In this document: one piece after another, positions 33,458 through 41,912 of the stretch
How the letters are laid out: each line of letters opens with the position of its first letter
How positions within the stretch are numbered: position 1 is the first letter of the stretch
DNA from: Oscillospiraceae bacterium
GTDB taxonomy: Bacteria > Bacillota > Clostridia > Oscillospirales > UBA929
Direction of reading: 5' to 3'
Assembly (NCBI GenBank): GCA_031265355.1
Contig: JAISCT010000017.1
Location: 1 to 64,000 of the forward strand
Length of the DNA: 64,000 nucleotides
Translations under genes and position numbers: made by a program
The notes under the pieces: generated by a model
Seen by the model: only the letters and a program-made list of their open reading frames with translations
Database searches by the model: none
Told to the model about the DNA's origin: nothing

Positions 33458-34867
33458 ATGCGCATGGAATACATCGGGCTCTCGGAAATTGCCGGCCCGC
33501 TGATCATCTTGGAGGGCGTACGGGACGCCTCTTATGAGGAAATGGTGGAGATCACCCTGACAAACGGTGAGAACCGGACGGGGCGCGTCATCATGATCAA
33601 GGGCGACCGCGTGGTCGTGCAGGTCTTTGAGGGCACGCGCGGACTGTCTCTGGAAAACGCCCGCACCCGTTTCATGGGCCACCCGATGGAACTGGCCCTC
33701 TCGAAAGACATGCTGGGCCGCATCTTCGACGGCGGCGGCCGTCCGATCGACGGTCTGGGCGCACTCTTCCCCGATGAGCGCCGCGACATCAACGGCTCTG
33801 CGATCAATCCCGTGTCCCGCCTCTACCCGCGCGCCTGCATCCAGACGGGCATCTCGGCCATCGACGGCATGTCCACGCTGATCCGCGGGCAAAAGCTGCC
33901 CATCTTCACGGGCGCCGGACTGCCCCACAACGAGCTGGCCGCCCAGATGGTGCGCCAGGCGCGCGTCACCAGTGAGACCGGGGACAATGTGGAATTCGCC
34001 ATCGTCTTTGCCGCTATGGGCATCAAAAACGACACGGCCGACTTCTTCAAGCGCGACTTTGAGGAGTCGGGTGCGCTGCAGCGCGTGGTTATGTTCATGA
34101 ACCTGGCCTCCGACCCCATCATCGAGCGCATCCTCACGCCGCGCTGCGCGCTGACCGCCGCAGAATACCTGGCCTTTGTCCACGGCTACCATGTGCTGGT
34201 CATCATGACCGACATCGCCTCCTACTGCGAGGCGCTGCGCGAATTTTCCTCGTCCAAGGGCGAGATCCCGAGCCGCAAGGGCTACCCGAGCTACCTCTAC
34301 TCAGACCTCGCATCCCTGTATGAGCGGGCCGGCATGATCCAGGGGCAAGGCGGCTCCGTGACGCAGGTGCCGGTGCTCTCGATGCCAAACGACGACATCA
34401 CGCACCCCATCCCCGATCTCACGGGGTACATCACCGAGGGGCAGATCGTGCTCGACCGCTCGCTGGACCAGGGGGGGATGTTCCCGCCCATCGCCGTATT
34501 GCCCTCGCTCTCCCGCCTGATGAAGGACGGCATCGGCAAGGGCTACACCCGGGAGGACCATCCGGCGCTCTCGAACCAACTCTTCTCCTCTTATGCGCGC
34601 GTCCAGGAGGCGCGGGCACTGGCCTCTGTCATCGGGGAGGACGAGCTCTCCGAGATCGACAAAAAATACATGGCGTTCGGGCGAATGTTTGAAGACCGTT
34701 TCATCCGGCAGGGCATGGCGGAAAACCGTTCGATGGAACAGTCGCTGGACATCGGCTGGGAGGTCCTCTCGGTGCTCCCGAAGGAGGAGCTTGACCGCGT
34801 GGACACCGTGCTGCTCTCCAAATACTTCAAAGAGGACGCCGCTCTCGCCCTGCGCGGCGGGATTTGA
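33458..34867 (+). CDS. ntpB: V/A-type ATP synthase subunit B
   Basis: A 469-residue non-catalytic nucleotide-binding subunit that alternates with A in the hexameric head. Family motifs: [43 protein letters not shown] in place of a true P-loop (degenerate Walker A, normal for B), ITDIASY-like [19 protein letters not shown] 33458 lies 19 nt after the subunit A stop, behind GACGAGGTGG. Confidence 0.97.
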   Translation: MRMEYIGLSEIAGPLIILEGVRDASYEEMVEITLTNGENRTGRVIMIKGDRVVVQVFEGTRGLSLENARTRFMGHPMELALSKDMLGRIFDGGGRPIDGLGALFPDERRDINGSAINPVSRLYPRACIQTGISAIDGMSTLIRGQKLPIFTGAGLPHNELAAQMVRQARVTSETGDNVEFAIVFAAMGIKNDTADFFKRDFEESGALQRVVMFMNLASDPIIERILTPRCALTAAEYLAFVHGYHVLVIMTDIASYCEALREFSSSKGEIPSRKGYPSYLYSDLASLYERAGMIQGQGGSVTQVPVLSMPNDDITHPIPDLTGYITEGQIVLDRSLDQGGMFPPIAVLPSLSRLMKDGIGKGYTREDHPALSNQLFSSYARVQEARALASVIGEDELSEIDKKYMAFGRMFEDRFIRQGMAENRSMEQSLDIGWEVLSVLPKEELDRVDTVLLSKYFKEDAALALRGGI

Positions 34868-34927
34868 TCCTCTCCCCTCTCCCGCGGCGGCCGTTTCGGC
34901 CGATTCCTGTGAAAGGCGACGGTGTTC

Positions 34928-35533
34928 ATGCCGAATGTGATACCGACCAAAGGCAACCTAATGGCCATCAAGCGCTCCCTCTCGCTGGCGCGGCTCGGTT
35001 TCGATCTCATGGATCGGAAGCGGAACATCCTCATCCGGGAGATGATGAGCCTCATCGACCGCGCGACCGAGATCCAAGGCCGGATCGACAGCGTGTTCAG
35101 AGACGCGTACGCCTCCCTGCAGCAGGCCAACATCACGCTGGGCAACTGTGCGGATATCGCCCAGTGCGTCTCCCTCGACGAGTCGCTGCAGATCCACCAC
35201 CGTTCCGTCATGGGCGTGGAGATTCCACGCGTGTCGATGGAGGAAAAATCTTTCTCAAACCCCTACGGTTTTGCCTTTACAAATTCCATGCTCGACAACG
35301 CGACGCTCCAGTTCATCCGGGTCAAACAGCTCATCTGCGAGCTCGCCGAGGTGGAGACTTCGATCTACCGGCTGGCGTTCGCTATCAAGAAGACACAAAA
35401 ACGCGCCAACGCGCTGAACAATATCATCATTCCGGGCTTTACGGCGGATGTGGCCGCCATCACCGACGCGCTGGAGGAAAAGGACCGGGAGGAATTCGTA
35501 CGGCTGAAGGTCATTAAGGCACAGTCGGGCTGA
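34928..35533 (+). CDS. ntpD: V/A-type ATP synthase subunit D
   Basis: A 201-residue central-shaft subunit: two long antiparallel helices, with IPTKGNLMAIKRSLSLARLG at the N-terminus (conserved PTK..L......L..A..G..LL pattern) and KKTQKRANALNNIIIPGF (the R.NALE..IP motif) near residue 160. ATG 34928 is used; GTG at 34922 is in frame. Last gene of the operon, followed by a strong terminator. Confidence 0.95.
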   Translation: MPNVIPTKGNLMAIKRSLSLARLGFDLMDRKRNILIREMMSLIDRATEIQGRIDSVFRDAYASLQQANITLGNCADIAQCVSLDESLQIHHRSVMGVEIPRVSMEEKSFSNPYGFAFTNSMLDNATLQFIRVKQLICELAEVETSIYRLAFAIKKTQKRANALNNIIIPGFTADVAAITDALEEKDREEFVRLKVIKAQSG

Positions 35534-35559
35534 GGCCCGCGCACTGTTTCGCATCTCTC

Positions 35560-35589
35560 GCTCCGCCCACACGCTGGGCGGAGCTTTTT
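35560..35589 (+). terminator. Rho-independent terminator of the V/A-ATPase operon
   Basis: GCTCCGCCCA (35560-35569) and TGGGCGGAGC (35575-35584), 10-bp stem with 5-nt loop, directly followed by TTTTT. It lies 27 nt after the subunit D stop. Confidence 0.95.
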
Positions 35590-35688
35590 GTGTCCCGCAC
35601 GCGCACGCGCCGCCCAGGTGCGGGCGGCGCGTGCGATTTTTCGATTGTCGGTTTCCATAATCCGCACCGTAACCGGATTTCCAAAAAG

Positions 35689-35718
35689 TTATACCCATTG
35701 TCCACCAAGTTATCCACA
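35689..35718 (+). promoter_or_regulatory. DnaA-box-like cluster
   Basis: A perfect consensus DnaA box TTATCCACA at 35710-35718, preceded by two imperfect 9-mers, TTATACCCA (35689-35697) and TTGTCCACC (35698-35706), each with two mismatches. The surrounding 35590-35881 region has no gene. Three aligned 9-mers could bind DnaA as a regulatory or titration site; no origin features (dnaA, dnaN, AT-rich unwinding element) are nearby. Confidence 0.4.
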
Positions 35719-35881
35719 GGCTGAAACACTCGTTCCGCCATAGGGTGGAGCGTTTATACCCATATTATTCCAACTTTGAGAACGCACCTTTGCATTGCGC
35801 CAAAATCGCCCGCCGATTTACATAACGTCTTCATACTGCCGCGGCCATACTGCGTTTTCAATTTTGAAGCCAAAAACGTCC

Positions 35882-36889
35882 TCACCCCGTCACGGAGGCG
35901 CTGGCGTATCCGTTCAGATCCATGCCGGCCGTACGACCCGCTTTCCATTCGTAGAAGGCCTGGGCGGCAATCATGGCGGCGTTGTCGCCGCAGAGCGCAG
36001 GCGGCGGCACATAGAGGGTGCGGCTCGCGGCGACCAGTGCCGCTCTCAATGCCGCCCGAAGGCGGCCGTTGGCGGCCACGCCGCCGGACAGGACGACGGC
36101 CGCACGCCCCAGGACCTCGGCGGCCCGTGCCGTGCGGCCCGCCAAAATCTCGGTCACAGCGCACGTAAAGGAAGCCGCCAGGCCGGCCCGATCCAGCGGT
36201 TCGCCCTTCTGGGCCGCCCGGTTGACCACATGCAGCACGGCGGTCTTCAGTCCGGAAAAGGACATGTCAAGCGGGTTATCCCCGGCCTTTGGGCGCGGCA
36301 GCCGGTAGGCGTCGTCGCGCCCCGACGCGGCCAGGGCCTCCAGCGCCGCGCCGCCCGGGTATGGGAGGCCCAACACGCGCGCCACCTTGTCGAAGGCCTC
36401 TCCCACCGCGTCGTCACAGGTAGAGCCCATCACGCCGATGTCGGTGTAGTCCCGCACATCCAGCAGCAGCGTGTGCCCGCCCGACGCCACCAGCGCGGCG
36501 AAGGGCGGCGCCAGAGCCGGGTACGCCAAGTAACTGGCGGCCAAGTGTCCCCGGATGTGATGCACCGGGATCAGCGGCTTTTGCAACGCCAGGGCCACGC
36601 CCTTGGCAAAATTCACCCCCACCAGCAGCGCGCCGATAAGCCCCGGCGCGTAGGTAACGGCCACCGCGTCGATCTCCGCCCGCGCAAGCCCGGCCTCGCG
36701 TAGCGCCTGTTCGGCCAGAGGCGCCATCGCCTCCATGTGCCGCCTTGAGGCGATCTCCGGCACCACACCGCCGTACAGCGCGTGCATATCGGCCTGCGAA
36801 AGCACGACATTTGCCCGCACCGTGCGCCCGTCCGTCACGACGGCCGCCGCCGTCTCGTCGCACGAGGTCTCAAACGCCAATATGTTCAT
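35882..36889 (-). CDS. tsaD: tRNA N6-adenosine threonylcarbamoyltransferase TsaD
   Basis: A 335-residue protein that transfers threonylcarbamoyl to A37 of ANN-decoding tRNAs, with TsaB and TsaE. ILAFETSCDETAAAVV opens the ASKHA fold; HHIRGH (metal-binding HxxxH) lies near residue 115, LVASGGHTLL follows, and GGVAANGRLR and CGDNAAMIA mark the C-terminal part. ATG 36889 follows GAGGGAGA. It lies 8 nt after rimI, a common pairing; tsaB and tsaE are not in the window. Confidence 0.97.
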   Translation of the reverse strand: MNILAFETSCDETAAAVVTDGRTVRANVVLSQADMHALYGGVVPEIASRRHMEAMAPLAEQALREAGLARAEIDAVAVTYAPGLIGALLVGVNFAKGVALALQKPLIPVHHIRGHLAASYLAYPALAPPFAALVASGGHTLLLDVRDYTDIGVMGSTCDDAVGEAFDKVARVLGLPYPGGAALEALAASGRDDAYRLPRPKAGDNPLDMSFSGLKTAVLHVVNRAAQKGEPLDRAGLAASFTCAVTEILAGRTARAAEVLGRAAVVLSGGVAANGRLRAALRAALVAASRTLYVPPPALCGDNAAMIAAQAFYEWKAGRTAGMDLNGYASASVTG

Positions 36890-36897
36890 GTTCTCCC

Positions 36898-37338
36898 TCA
36901 CAGATACTTTGTCATCAGCAGCGCGTCCTCGCGGGGAACCCGGTAGTACTGCCGCCGGACACCCACGGGGACAAAGCCGTGTTTTTCATACAGCGCGACG
37001 GCCGGCGCGTTGCTCACGCGCACCTCCAACGTCAAAAAGGCGAGGGAAAGCGTGCGTGCGTGCGCGATCAGCGCCGTCAACAGGGCGCCGGCCACACCCC
37101 GCCGGCGAAAGGCGGGTGCGGTGGCCACATTGGTGATATAGCCCTCGTCCAGGACGCCGTGCATACCGGCATACCCGGCCAGCGCGCCGTCCTGTTCGGC
37201 GACGAGATAGAAAGCCTGAGGATTTTCTATCTCCCCCTCCAACATGCGCCGCGACCAAGGCTGTGAAAAACAGGCCCGTTCGATCAGAACCACGTCTGCC
37301 ACGTGGCGCGGCTCCATGCGCCCGAGTACAAAACTCAA
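36898..37338 (-). CDS. rimI: Ribosomal protein alanine N-acetyltransferase RimI
   Basis: A 146-residue GNAT protein. IERACFSQPWS is a RimI signature; ITNVATAPAFRRRGVAGALL is motif A with the acetyl-CoA pyrophosphate loop RRRGVAG; VRVSNAPAVALYEKHGF is the conserved C-terminal part. TTG 37338 is 5 nt after GGGAG and overlaps the upstream gene by 4 nt; ATG at 37317 is an alternative. It acetylates the N-terminus of ribosomal protein S18 in characterised cases. Sits between the phosphatase gene and tsaD. Confidence 0.92.
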   Translation of the reverse strand: MSFVLGRMEPRHVADVVLIERACFSQPWSRRMLEGEIENPQAFYLVAEQDGALAGYAGMHGVLDEGYITNVATAPAFRRRGVAGALLTALIAHARTLSLAFLTLEVRVSNAPAVALYEKHGFVPVGVRRQYYRVPREDALLMTKYL

Positions 37339-37784
37339 CAGGACTCCCGTTCCCTTCCCATTTGCCGCGCGAGCTTCTCCACGGTCTGGTAGATCTGCCG
37401 GCAGACAGCGGTGTATTCCTCATCCGTGCCACCGAAGGGATCCGGGATGTCGGCGGCGCTCAGCATCGTCAGACGGTCAGCCTGGGCCGGGAACATGAGC
37501 TCCAGCACGTCCAGATGTCCGCGCGTCAAGCAATAGACCCGGTCGGCGGCGGACAGCAGTTCCTCGGCGACCGGCTGGGCCCGGTGCGGAGAGATGTCGG
37601 CCCCGTAGTGGGCGGCGGCTCGCACCGCCGCCGGCGTGGCGGGCAGCGGCGCAAACACGGAGATACCGCAAGAGGCCGCCCGAACGGGTAGCCCCTCCCG
37701 CGCGGCGACCACATTGAACAGCCCCGCCGCCATCGGGCTCCGGCATGTGTTGCCGGTACACACAAACAGGATCTGTTTCTCCAT
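37335..37784 (-). CDS. Low-molecular-weight phosphatase, YwlE-like (protein arginine phosphatase candidate)
   Basis: A 149-residue LMW-PTP fold protein. The P-loop CTGNTCRSPMA (residues 9-19) holds the nucleophile Cys and Arg; the catalytic acid lies in DIPDPFGG. In Bacillus YwlE a Thr at the fourth loop position after Cys (CTGNT) gives selectivity for phosphoarginine over phosphotyrosine; the same Thr is present here. ATG 37784 starts exactly before KQILFVCTGNT. It lies in a minus-strand run polA, this gene, rimI, tsaD. No McsB kinase is in the window, so the arginine role is inference. Confidence 0.88.
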   Translation of the reverse strand: MEKQILFVCTGNTCRSPMAAGLFNVVAAREGLPVRAASCGISVFAPLPATPAAVRAAAHYGADISPHRAQPVAEELLSAADRVYCLTRGHLDVLELMFPAQADRLTMLSAADIPDPFGGTDEEYTAVCRQIYQTVEKLARQMGRERESC

Positions 37785-37838
37785 AGCCGGAAAACCCTCC
37801 ACCATATTATACTGTTCTGCGGCACAATCACTCGTCTT

Positions 37839-40427
37839 TCAGCCGCCTTTGGCAGCCAGCCAGTTTTCCCCCACGTGCGATTCGGCGCGCAGGGGCGGAT
37901 TGAGTGGACAGACGCCCTCCATCTCCTCGGTGAGAAGCCGGGCCACCTGCGGCCCCTCCTCGCGCGGACACTCCACAATCAGCTCGTCGTGCACCTGGAG
38001 AATCAGCCGGGCGCGCAGACCCTCCGCACGCAGCCGCCGGTGGACAGCTACCATCGCCAACTTGATGATATCGGCCGCCGTCCCCTGGATTGGCGTGTTC
38101 AGCGCCATCCGCTCGCCGAAGGCGCGCACGTTGCGGTTCGCGGCGGCCAGTTCCGGCAGCCATCGGCGGCGGCCGAACAGCGTCGTCACAAAACCGTCCC
38201 GCCGGGCGCGCTCCACGATGTCGCGCATGTAGGCCTTGACGCCGGCGTAGTTCTCAAGATAGCTGTCGATATACCGCCGGGCCTCGGCTTGGCTGACGCC
38301 GATATCGTCAGCCAGCGAGAAGGCCGAAATGCCGTAGACGATGCCGAAATTCACAGCCTTGGCGTGGCGGCGCATCAGCGGCGTCACCGCGCCGGCGGGC
38401 ACGCCGAACACCTGCGAGGCCGTTACCGTGTGGATGTCTGCCCCCTCCTCGAAGGCCCGGCGCATCGTGGCGTCTTCGGCGATGTGCGCCAACACCCGCA
38501 GTTCGATCTGCGAGTAGTCCGCATCCACCAGCACCCAGCCGTCCTCCGGCACAAACATGCCGCGCAGCGCCCCGCCCAACTCGTGTCGGACAGGGATATT
38601 CTGCAGATTCGGTTCGGTGGAAGAGAGCCGCCCCGTCGCCGTGGCCGTCATCTGAAAACTCGTGTGGACACGTCCGTCCGGGCCGGCCACCGCGAGCAAT
38701 CCGTCCACATAGGTCGACTTCAGCTTGCTGAGCTGCCGGTACTCCATGATCGCGTCGATGATCGGGTGGTAAGGCCGCAGTTTGCGCAGCACTTCCACAT
38801 CGGTGGAAGGCCCCGTCTTGGTCTTCTTGAGCGGCGGCAGGCCGAGCCTGACAAAGAGGATCTCCCCCAACTGCTTGGGGGAGTTGATATTAAAGTTCTC
38901 TCCCGCCGCCTCATAAATGCGCGCCTCGCAGTCCGCGAGCCATCCGGCCAACTCTGCGCCGAAGGCGGCGATCCGGTCGCGGTCGACCTTGCACCCCACC
39001 CGCTCCATGTCGGCCAGCACGGCGCACAGCGGCAGCTCGATGGTCTCGAAAACCGGCAGCAGCCCTTCCCGCGCGAGTGCCGCCCGCTGCCGCGCCGCCA
39101 GCGCGTGAAGGCAGCCGGCACGCGCGCCATCGTCCGCCGGCAAGGCGCCAAATTCCGCCTGGAGCAGCGCCGTGAGCGGATATTTCCCGACGGCGGGGGC
39201 AAGCAGATAGGCGGCGAGCGCCGTGTCCGTCACAAAGCCTCCGGCCTCCGGCCGCACACCCAAAATCGCCTTGACCTGGTGTGCGGCCTTGGGAACGTCG
39301 GGCGCGCAGAGCGCGCCCAGACACCGCTCGTAGGCCGCCGGGTCGCTGCCCATGCGACGCAGCACGGCGGTCTCCGTCCCTGTGCAGACGGCCACCCCCG
39401 CCCAGTCCTCAAGCACCAGCAGCGCCGTGACCTCCGCGGAGCGGCAGGCGGCGGCCAGCGCCTCCATCTCCGCCGGCGCCGTCACCTCGCGCGTCGGCGG
39501 GGGCGCGTGCGCGCCAGTGCTGAGTGCTGAGTGCTGAGTGCTGAGTGCCGGGGCGGCGGGCAGCCCCCACTTTTCCGCCAGCTTACGAAACTCAAGCTTT
39601 GCCAGCAGCGCGGCCAGCGCCTCCGCATCGAAGGGGACGCGCCGATTTTCCTCCGGCGCAAACGGCAGCGGCACAAAGCGGTCGATGAGCGCGAGCGTTC
39701 GGCTGAGCAGGGCGATGTCCCGGTTGCTTGTGAGTTTGTCTTTCAGCGTCTGCCGCAAATCCGACGCCGCCAGATTTTCGTAGAGCGCCGCCAGAGAGCC
39801 GAAGCGATGCATCAGCGTCAGCGCCGTCTTCTCCCCCACGCCGGGCACGCCGGGGATGTTGTCCGACGCGTCCCCCATCAGCGCCTTCAGGTCTATGAGC
39901 TGGTCCGGCGTCAGGCCGTATTCGGCCCGGACAGCCTGTTCGTCATAGGGCGTTGTGGCCGTGCGCCCCATGCGCGAGGACACATGCAACACCTGCACAC
40001 GCGGCCCGATGAGCTGGAAGCTGTCGCGGTCGCCGGTGACGATGTCGCAGCCCCACCCTGCTTCGTCACACAGACGGCTGATGGTGCCGATAAGGTCGTC
40101 CGCCTCGTACCCCGCCAGCTCGTAACGCCGTACACGCATCGCGTCCAACAGCGCCCGGCACAGCGGGAGCTGGGAGGCCAACTCCTCCGGCATCGGTTTG
40201 CGCGTGGCCTTGTACCCGTCGTAGAGCTTGTGGCGAAAGGTGGGCACAGGCAGATCAAAGGTGACGCACAGCGCCTCGGGCGCATAGTCGCTCAGCAATT
40301 TTTGTAAAATATTTACAAATCCCATCAGCGCGCCAGTCGGTTGTCCGTCGCCGGTAGACAGCGGCGTCTTGACGCCGTAAAACGCGCGGTTTAGCAGACT
40401 GTTGCCGTCGAGCACCATGAGCCTCAT
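37839..40427 (-). CDS. polA: DNA polymerase I
   Basis: An 862-residue protein. N-terminal 5'-3' exonuclease (residues 1-290: LMVLDGNSLLNRAFYG, GYEADDLIGT, TGDRDSFQL, GVPGVGEKTA). A vestigial 3'-5' exonuclease domain follows (about 310-470) without the DxE metal residues. The polymerase domain has motif A DYSQIELRVLAH, motif B RRHAKAVNFGIVYG, and motif C VHDELIVE. The linker at residues 293-304 is encoded by a heptanucleotide tandem repeat (SALSTQH). ATG 40427 follows AGGAGGG. Replaces RNA primers and fills repair gaps. Confidence 0.98.
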   Translation of the reverse strand: MRLMVLDGNSLLNRAFYGVKTPLSTGDGQPTGALMGFVNILQKLLSDYAPEALCVTFDLPVPTFRHKLYDGYKATRKPMPEELASQLPLCRALLDAMRVRRYELAGYEADDLIGTISRLCDEAGWGCDIVTGDRDSFQLIGPRVQVLHVSSRMGRTATTPYDEQAVRAEYGLTPDQLIDLKALMGDASDNIPGVPGVGEKTALTLMHRFGSLAALYENLAASDLRQTLKDKLTSNRDIALLSRTLALIDRFVPLPFAPEENRRVPFDAEALAALLAKLEFRKLAEKWGLPAAPALSTQHSALSTGAHAPPPTREVTAPAEMEALAAACRSAEVTALLVLEDWAGVAVCTGTETAVLRRMGSDPAAYERCLGALCAPDVPKAAHQVKAILGVRPEAGGFVTDTALAAYLLAPAVGKYPLTALLQAEFGALPADDGARAGCLHALAARQRAALAREGLLPVFETIELPLCAVLADMERVGCKVDRDRIAAFGAELAGWLADCEARIYEAAGENFNINSPKQLGEILFVRLGLPPLKKTKTGPSTDVEVLRKLRPYHPIIDAIMEYRQLSKLKSTYVDGLLAVAGPDGRVHTSFQMTATATGRLSSTEPNLQNIPVRHELGGALRGMFVPEDGWVLVDADYSQIELRVLAHIAEDATMRRAFEEGADIHTVTASQVFGVPAGAVTPLMRRHAKAVNFGIVYGISAFSLADDIGVSQAEARRYIDSYLENYAGVKAYMRDIVERARRDGFVTTLFGRRRWLPELAAANRNVRAFGERMALNTPIQGTAADIIKLAMVAVHRRLRAEGLRARLILQVHDELIVECPREEGPQVARLLTEEMEGVCPLNPPLRAESHVGENWLAAKGG
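39516..39548 (+). repeat. Heptanucleotide tandem repeat (AGTGCTG)4 plus AGTGC, inside polA
   Basis: Four exact copies of AGTGCTG followed by a partial fifth copy, 33 nt in all. On the coding (minus) strand it encodes SALSTQH-type residues in the linker between the 5'-nuclease and the vestigial proofreading domain of Pol I. The identical 33 nt, same orientation, occurs at 50985-51017. Because 7 is not a multiple of 3, loss or gain of a single unit would shift the frame. Confidence 0.95.
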
Positions 40428-40534
40428 CCGCGTCCCTCCTCGCATCTTCGCTGCATTTTTTGTTGCACCTGACGAAAAAATCGGCTCGGCCTTCGGCAGA
40501 CGCACTTCTGACACTTGAACCATGGATAAAGCAT

Positions 40535-40558
40535 CTCCCCCGCCGGAAGACGGGGGAG
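40535..40558 (-). terminator. Terminator hairpin of the infC-rpmI-rplT operon
   Basis: CTCCCCCG (40535-40542) and CGGGGGAG (40551-40558), 8-bp GC-only stem with an 8-nt loop, 24 nt after the rplT stop on the minus strand. Only a short T-stretch follows (ATGCTTT). Confidence 0.75.
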
Positions 40559-40581
40559 ACGGAATTGCTACGTATACATGG

Positions 40582-40938
40582 TTATGCCAGAGCGGTCTTG
40601 ACCTGGTTGGCGATGGCCGCGAACGCCGGTTTGTCGTGGATCGCCATCTCGCTCAGTACCTTGCGGTTCAAATTGATGTTCAGCTTCTTTAGGCCGTACA
40701 TAAACCGGGAATAGTTGAGCCCATTTGCCTTCGCGCCGGCCGAGATGCGGACGATCCACAGACGGCGAAAATCGCGTTTGCGCAAACGGCGGCCAATATA
40801 CGCATATTGCAGCGATTTCATCACGGCCTGGTTGGCCGTGCGGAAATTTTTGGACTTGGCACCCCAATACCCTTTGGCGAGTTTTAAGATCTTCTTTCTG
40901 CGTCTGCGCGTAGTGACCGCGCCCTTGATGCGAGCCAT
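40582..40938 (-). CDS. rplT: 50S ribosomal protein L20
   Basis: A 118-residue protein of canonical length: [20 protein letters not shown] basic tail, [20 protein letters not shown], and [22 protein letters not shown]20 is an early 23S rRNA assembly protein and in Firmicutes represses its own operon by binding the leader of infC. Last gene of the operon. Confidence 0.99.
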   Translation of the reverse strand: MARIKGAVTTRRRRKKILKLAKGYWGAKSKNFRTANQAVMKSLQYAYIGRRLRKRDFRRLWIVRISAGAKANGLNYSRFMYGLKKLNINLNRKVLSEMAIHDKPAFAAIANQVKTALA

Positions 40939-40983
40939 AAACTTGTTCCTCCCTGTTCGAGTGTGCCGAGAGACCCGCGCCCC

Positions 40984-41181
40984 TTACAGATAGGGGACGA
41001 GACTCTTGATGTTCGCCTCATTTGTCTTATCGGCGTAGGCGCCCTTGCGCAGACCGCGCTTGCGTTTTGTGCTCTTTTTGGTCAAAATATGGCTTTTATA
41101 GGCGTGATGACGCTTCACTTTGCCATTTTTAGTGAGCTTAAATCGCTTCTTGGCCCCCGTATGGGTTTTGAGCTTTGGCAT
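40984..41181 (-). CDS. rpmI: 50S ribosomal protein L35
   Basis: A 65-residue highly basic protein: [36 protein letters not shown] 41181 follows GGAGAAAG at 6 nt; the upstream extension to 41223 is untranslated leader. It lies between infC and rplT. The 147-nt infC-rpmI gap contains a 71-nt two-hairpin repeat also found at 52861-52931. Confidence 0.98.
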   Translation of the reverse strand: MPKLKTHTGAKKRFKLTKNGKVKRHHAYKSHILTKKSTKRKRGLRKGAYADKTNEANIKSLVPYL

Positions 41182-41242
41182 GGATCTTTCTCCTTCCGGT
41201 GAAATTCGAGTGCGTCGCAACATCTAAAGGTCGTCATTTTAG

Positions 41243-41313
41243 TACCTTGTTGCCGCGAAGCGGCAACAAAAAACAAGAATTTGGGTTGTGGGTTGCAGGT
41301 GCAACCCACGTTA
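41243..41313. repeat. Dispersed 71-nt two-hairpin element, copy A
   Basis: Contains GTTGCCGC-GAA-GCGGCAAC (8-bp stem), a 14-nt A-rich spacer, and GTGGGTTGCA-GG-TGCAACCCAC (10-bp stem). It differs from copy B (52861-52931) at about four positions, mostly outside the stems or in loops. It sits inside the infC-rpmI-rplT operon, ending 62 nt upstream of the rpmI start codon in the same relative orientation as copy B to apbE. Confidence 0.92.
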
Positions 41314-41327
41314 GGTGTTACGGCGTA

Positions 41328-41912
41328 CTAAGGTGTCTTCCGCTCGGGCGTCGGCGCGCCGTCGGGCTCAGCGGATTTGGCGGCCGCGACGGACTTGGCG
41401 GCCGGCTTCGCCGCCAAGAACATGGACATACTTCGGCCCTCCAACTTTGGGGGCCGTTCTATTGTCGCCACGTCGCTGCATGCTTCGGCAAACTTCAAAA
41501 GCTGCTGCTCACCGATAGAGGTATGCGCCATCTGCCGGCCGCGGAAACGCACGGACACCTTGAGCTTGTTCCCCTCCTGCAGAAAGCGGATCCCGTTTTT
41601 CAGCTTGAAGGTGAAATCGTGCACGTCAATCCCCGAGGACAGACGGATTTCCTTCATCTCAACAGTGTGCTGACTTTTGCGCGCTTCTTTTTCTTTTTTG
41701 GACTGTTCAAACCGAAACTTGCCGTAGTCCATGATGCGACACACCGGCGGCGTGGCCGTGGGCGCGATCTTTACAAGGTCCATGTCTTTTTCGAGCGCAA
41801 TAGACAGCGCGTCACGTGTGAGCATGACGCCAAGCTGCGTCCCGTCCGCGCCGATCAGACGGACCTCGCGGTCTCTGATGGCCTCGTTGAGCTGATGATC
41901 CATGTTGCCGAT
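41328..41912 (-). CDS. infC: Translation initiation factor IF-3, probable ATC start
   Basis: A 194-residue protein. N-domain LNEAIRDREVRLIGADGTQL, linker KKEKEARKSQ, C-domain EIRLSSGIDVHDFTFKL and VSVRFRGRQMAH. It has an Ala/Lys/Pro-rich C-terminal extension. The ribosome site GGAGG (41922-41926) is 9 nt from an in-frame ATC at 41910-41912 but 18 nt from the first ATG at 41903, so ATC is the probable start; IF-3 genes are known for AUU/AUC/AUA starts that allow IF-3 to repress itself. An attenuator hairpin precedes the site. Confidence 0.93.
   Translation of the reverse strand: MGNMDHQLNEAIRDREVRLIGADGTQLGVMLTRDALSIALEKDMDLVKIAPTATPPVCRIMDYGKFRFEQSKKEKEARKSQHTVEMKEIRLSSGIDVHDFTFKLKNGIRFLQEGNKLKVSVRFRGRQMAHTSIGEQQLLKFAEACSDVATIERPPKLEGRSMSMFLAAKPAAKSVAAAKSAEPDGAPTPERKTP

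Noticed and set aside
37875..39530. 551-residue plus-strand open frame
   Set aside because: Antisense to polA, with no recognisable motif; long only because of high GC and rare stops.
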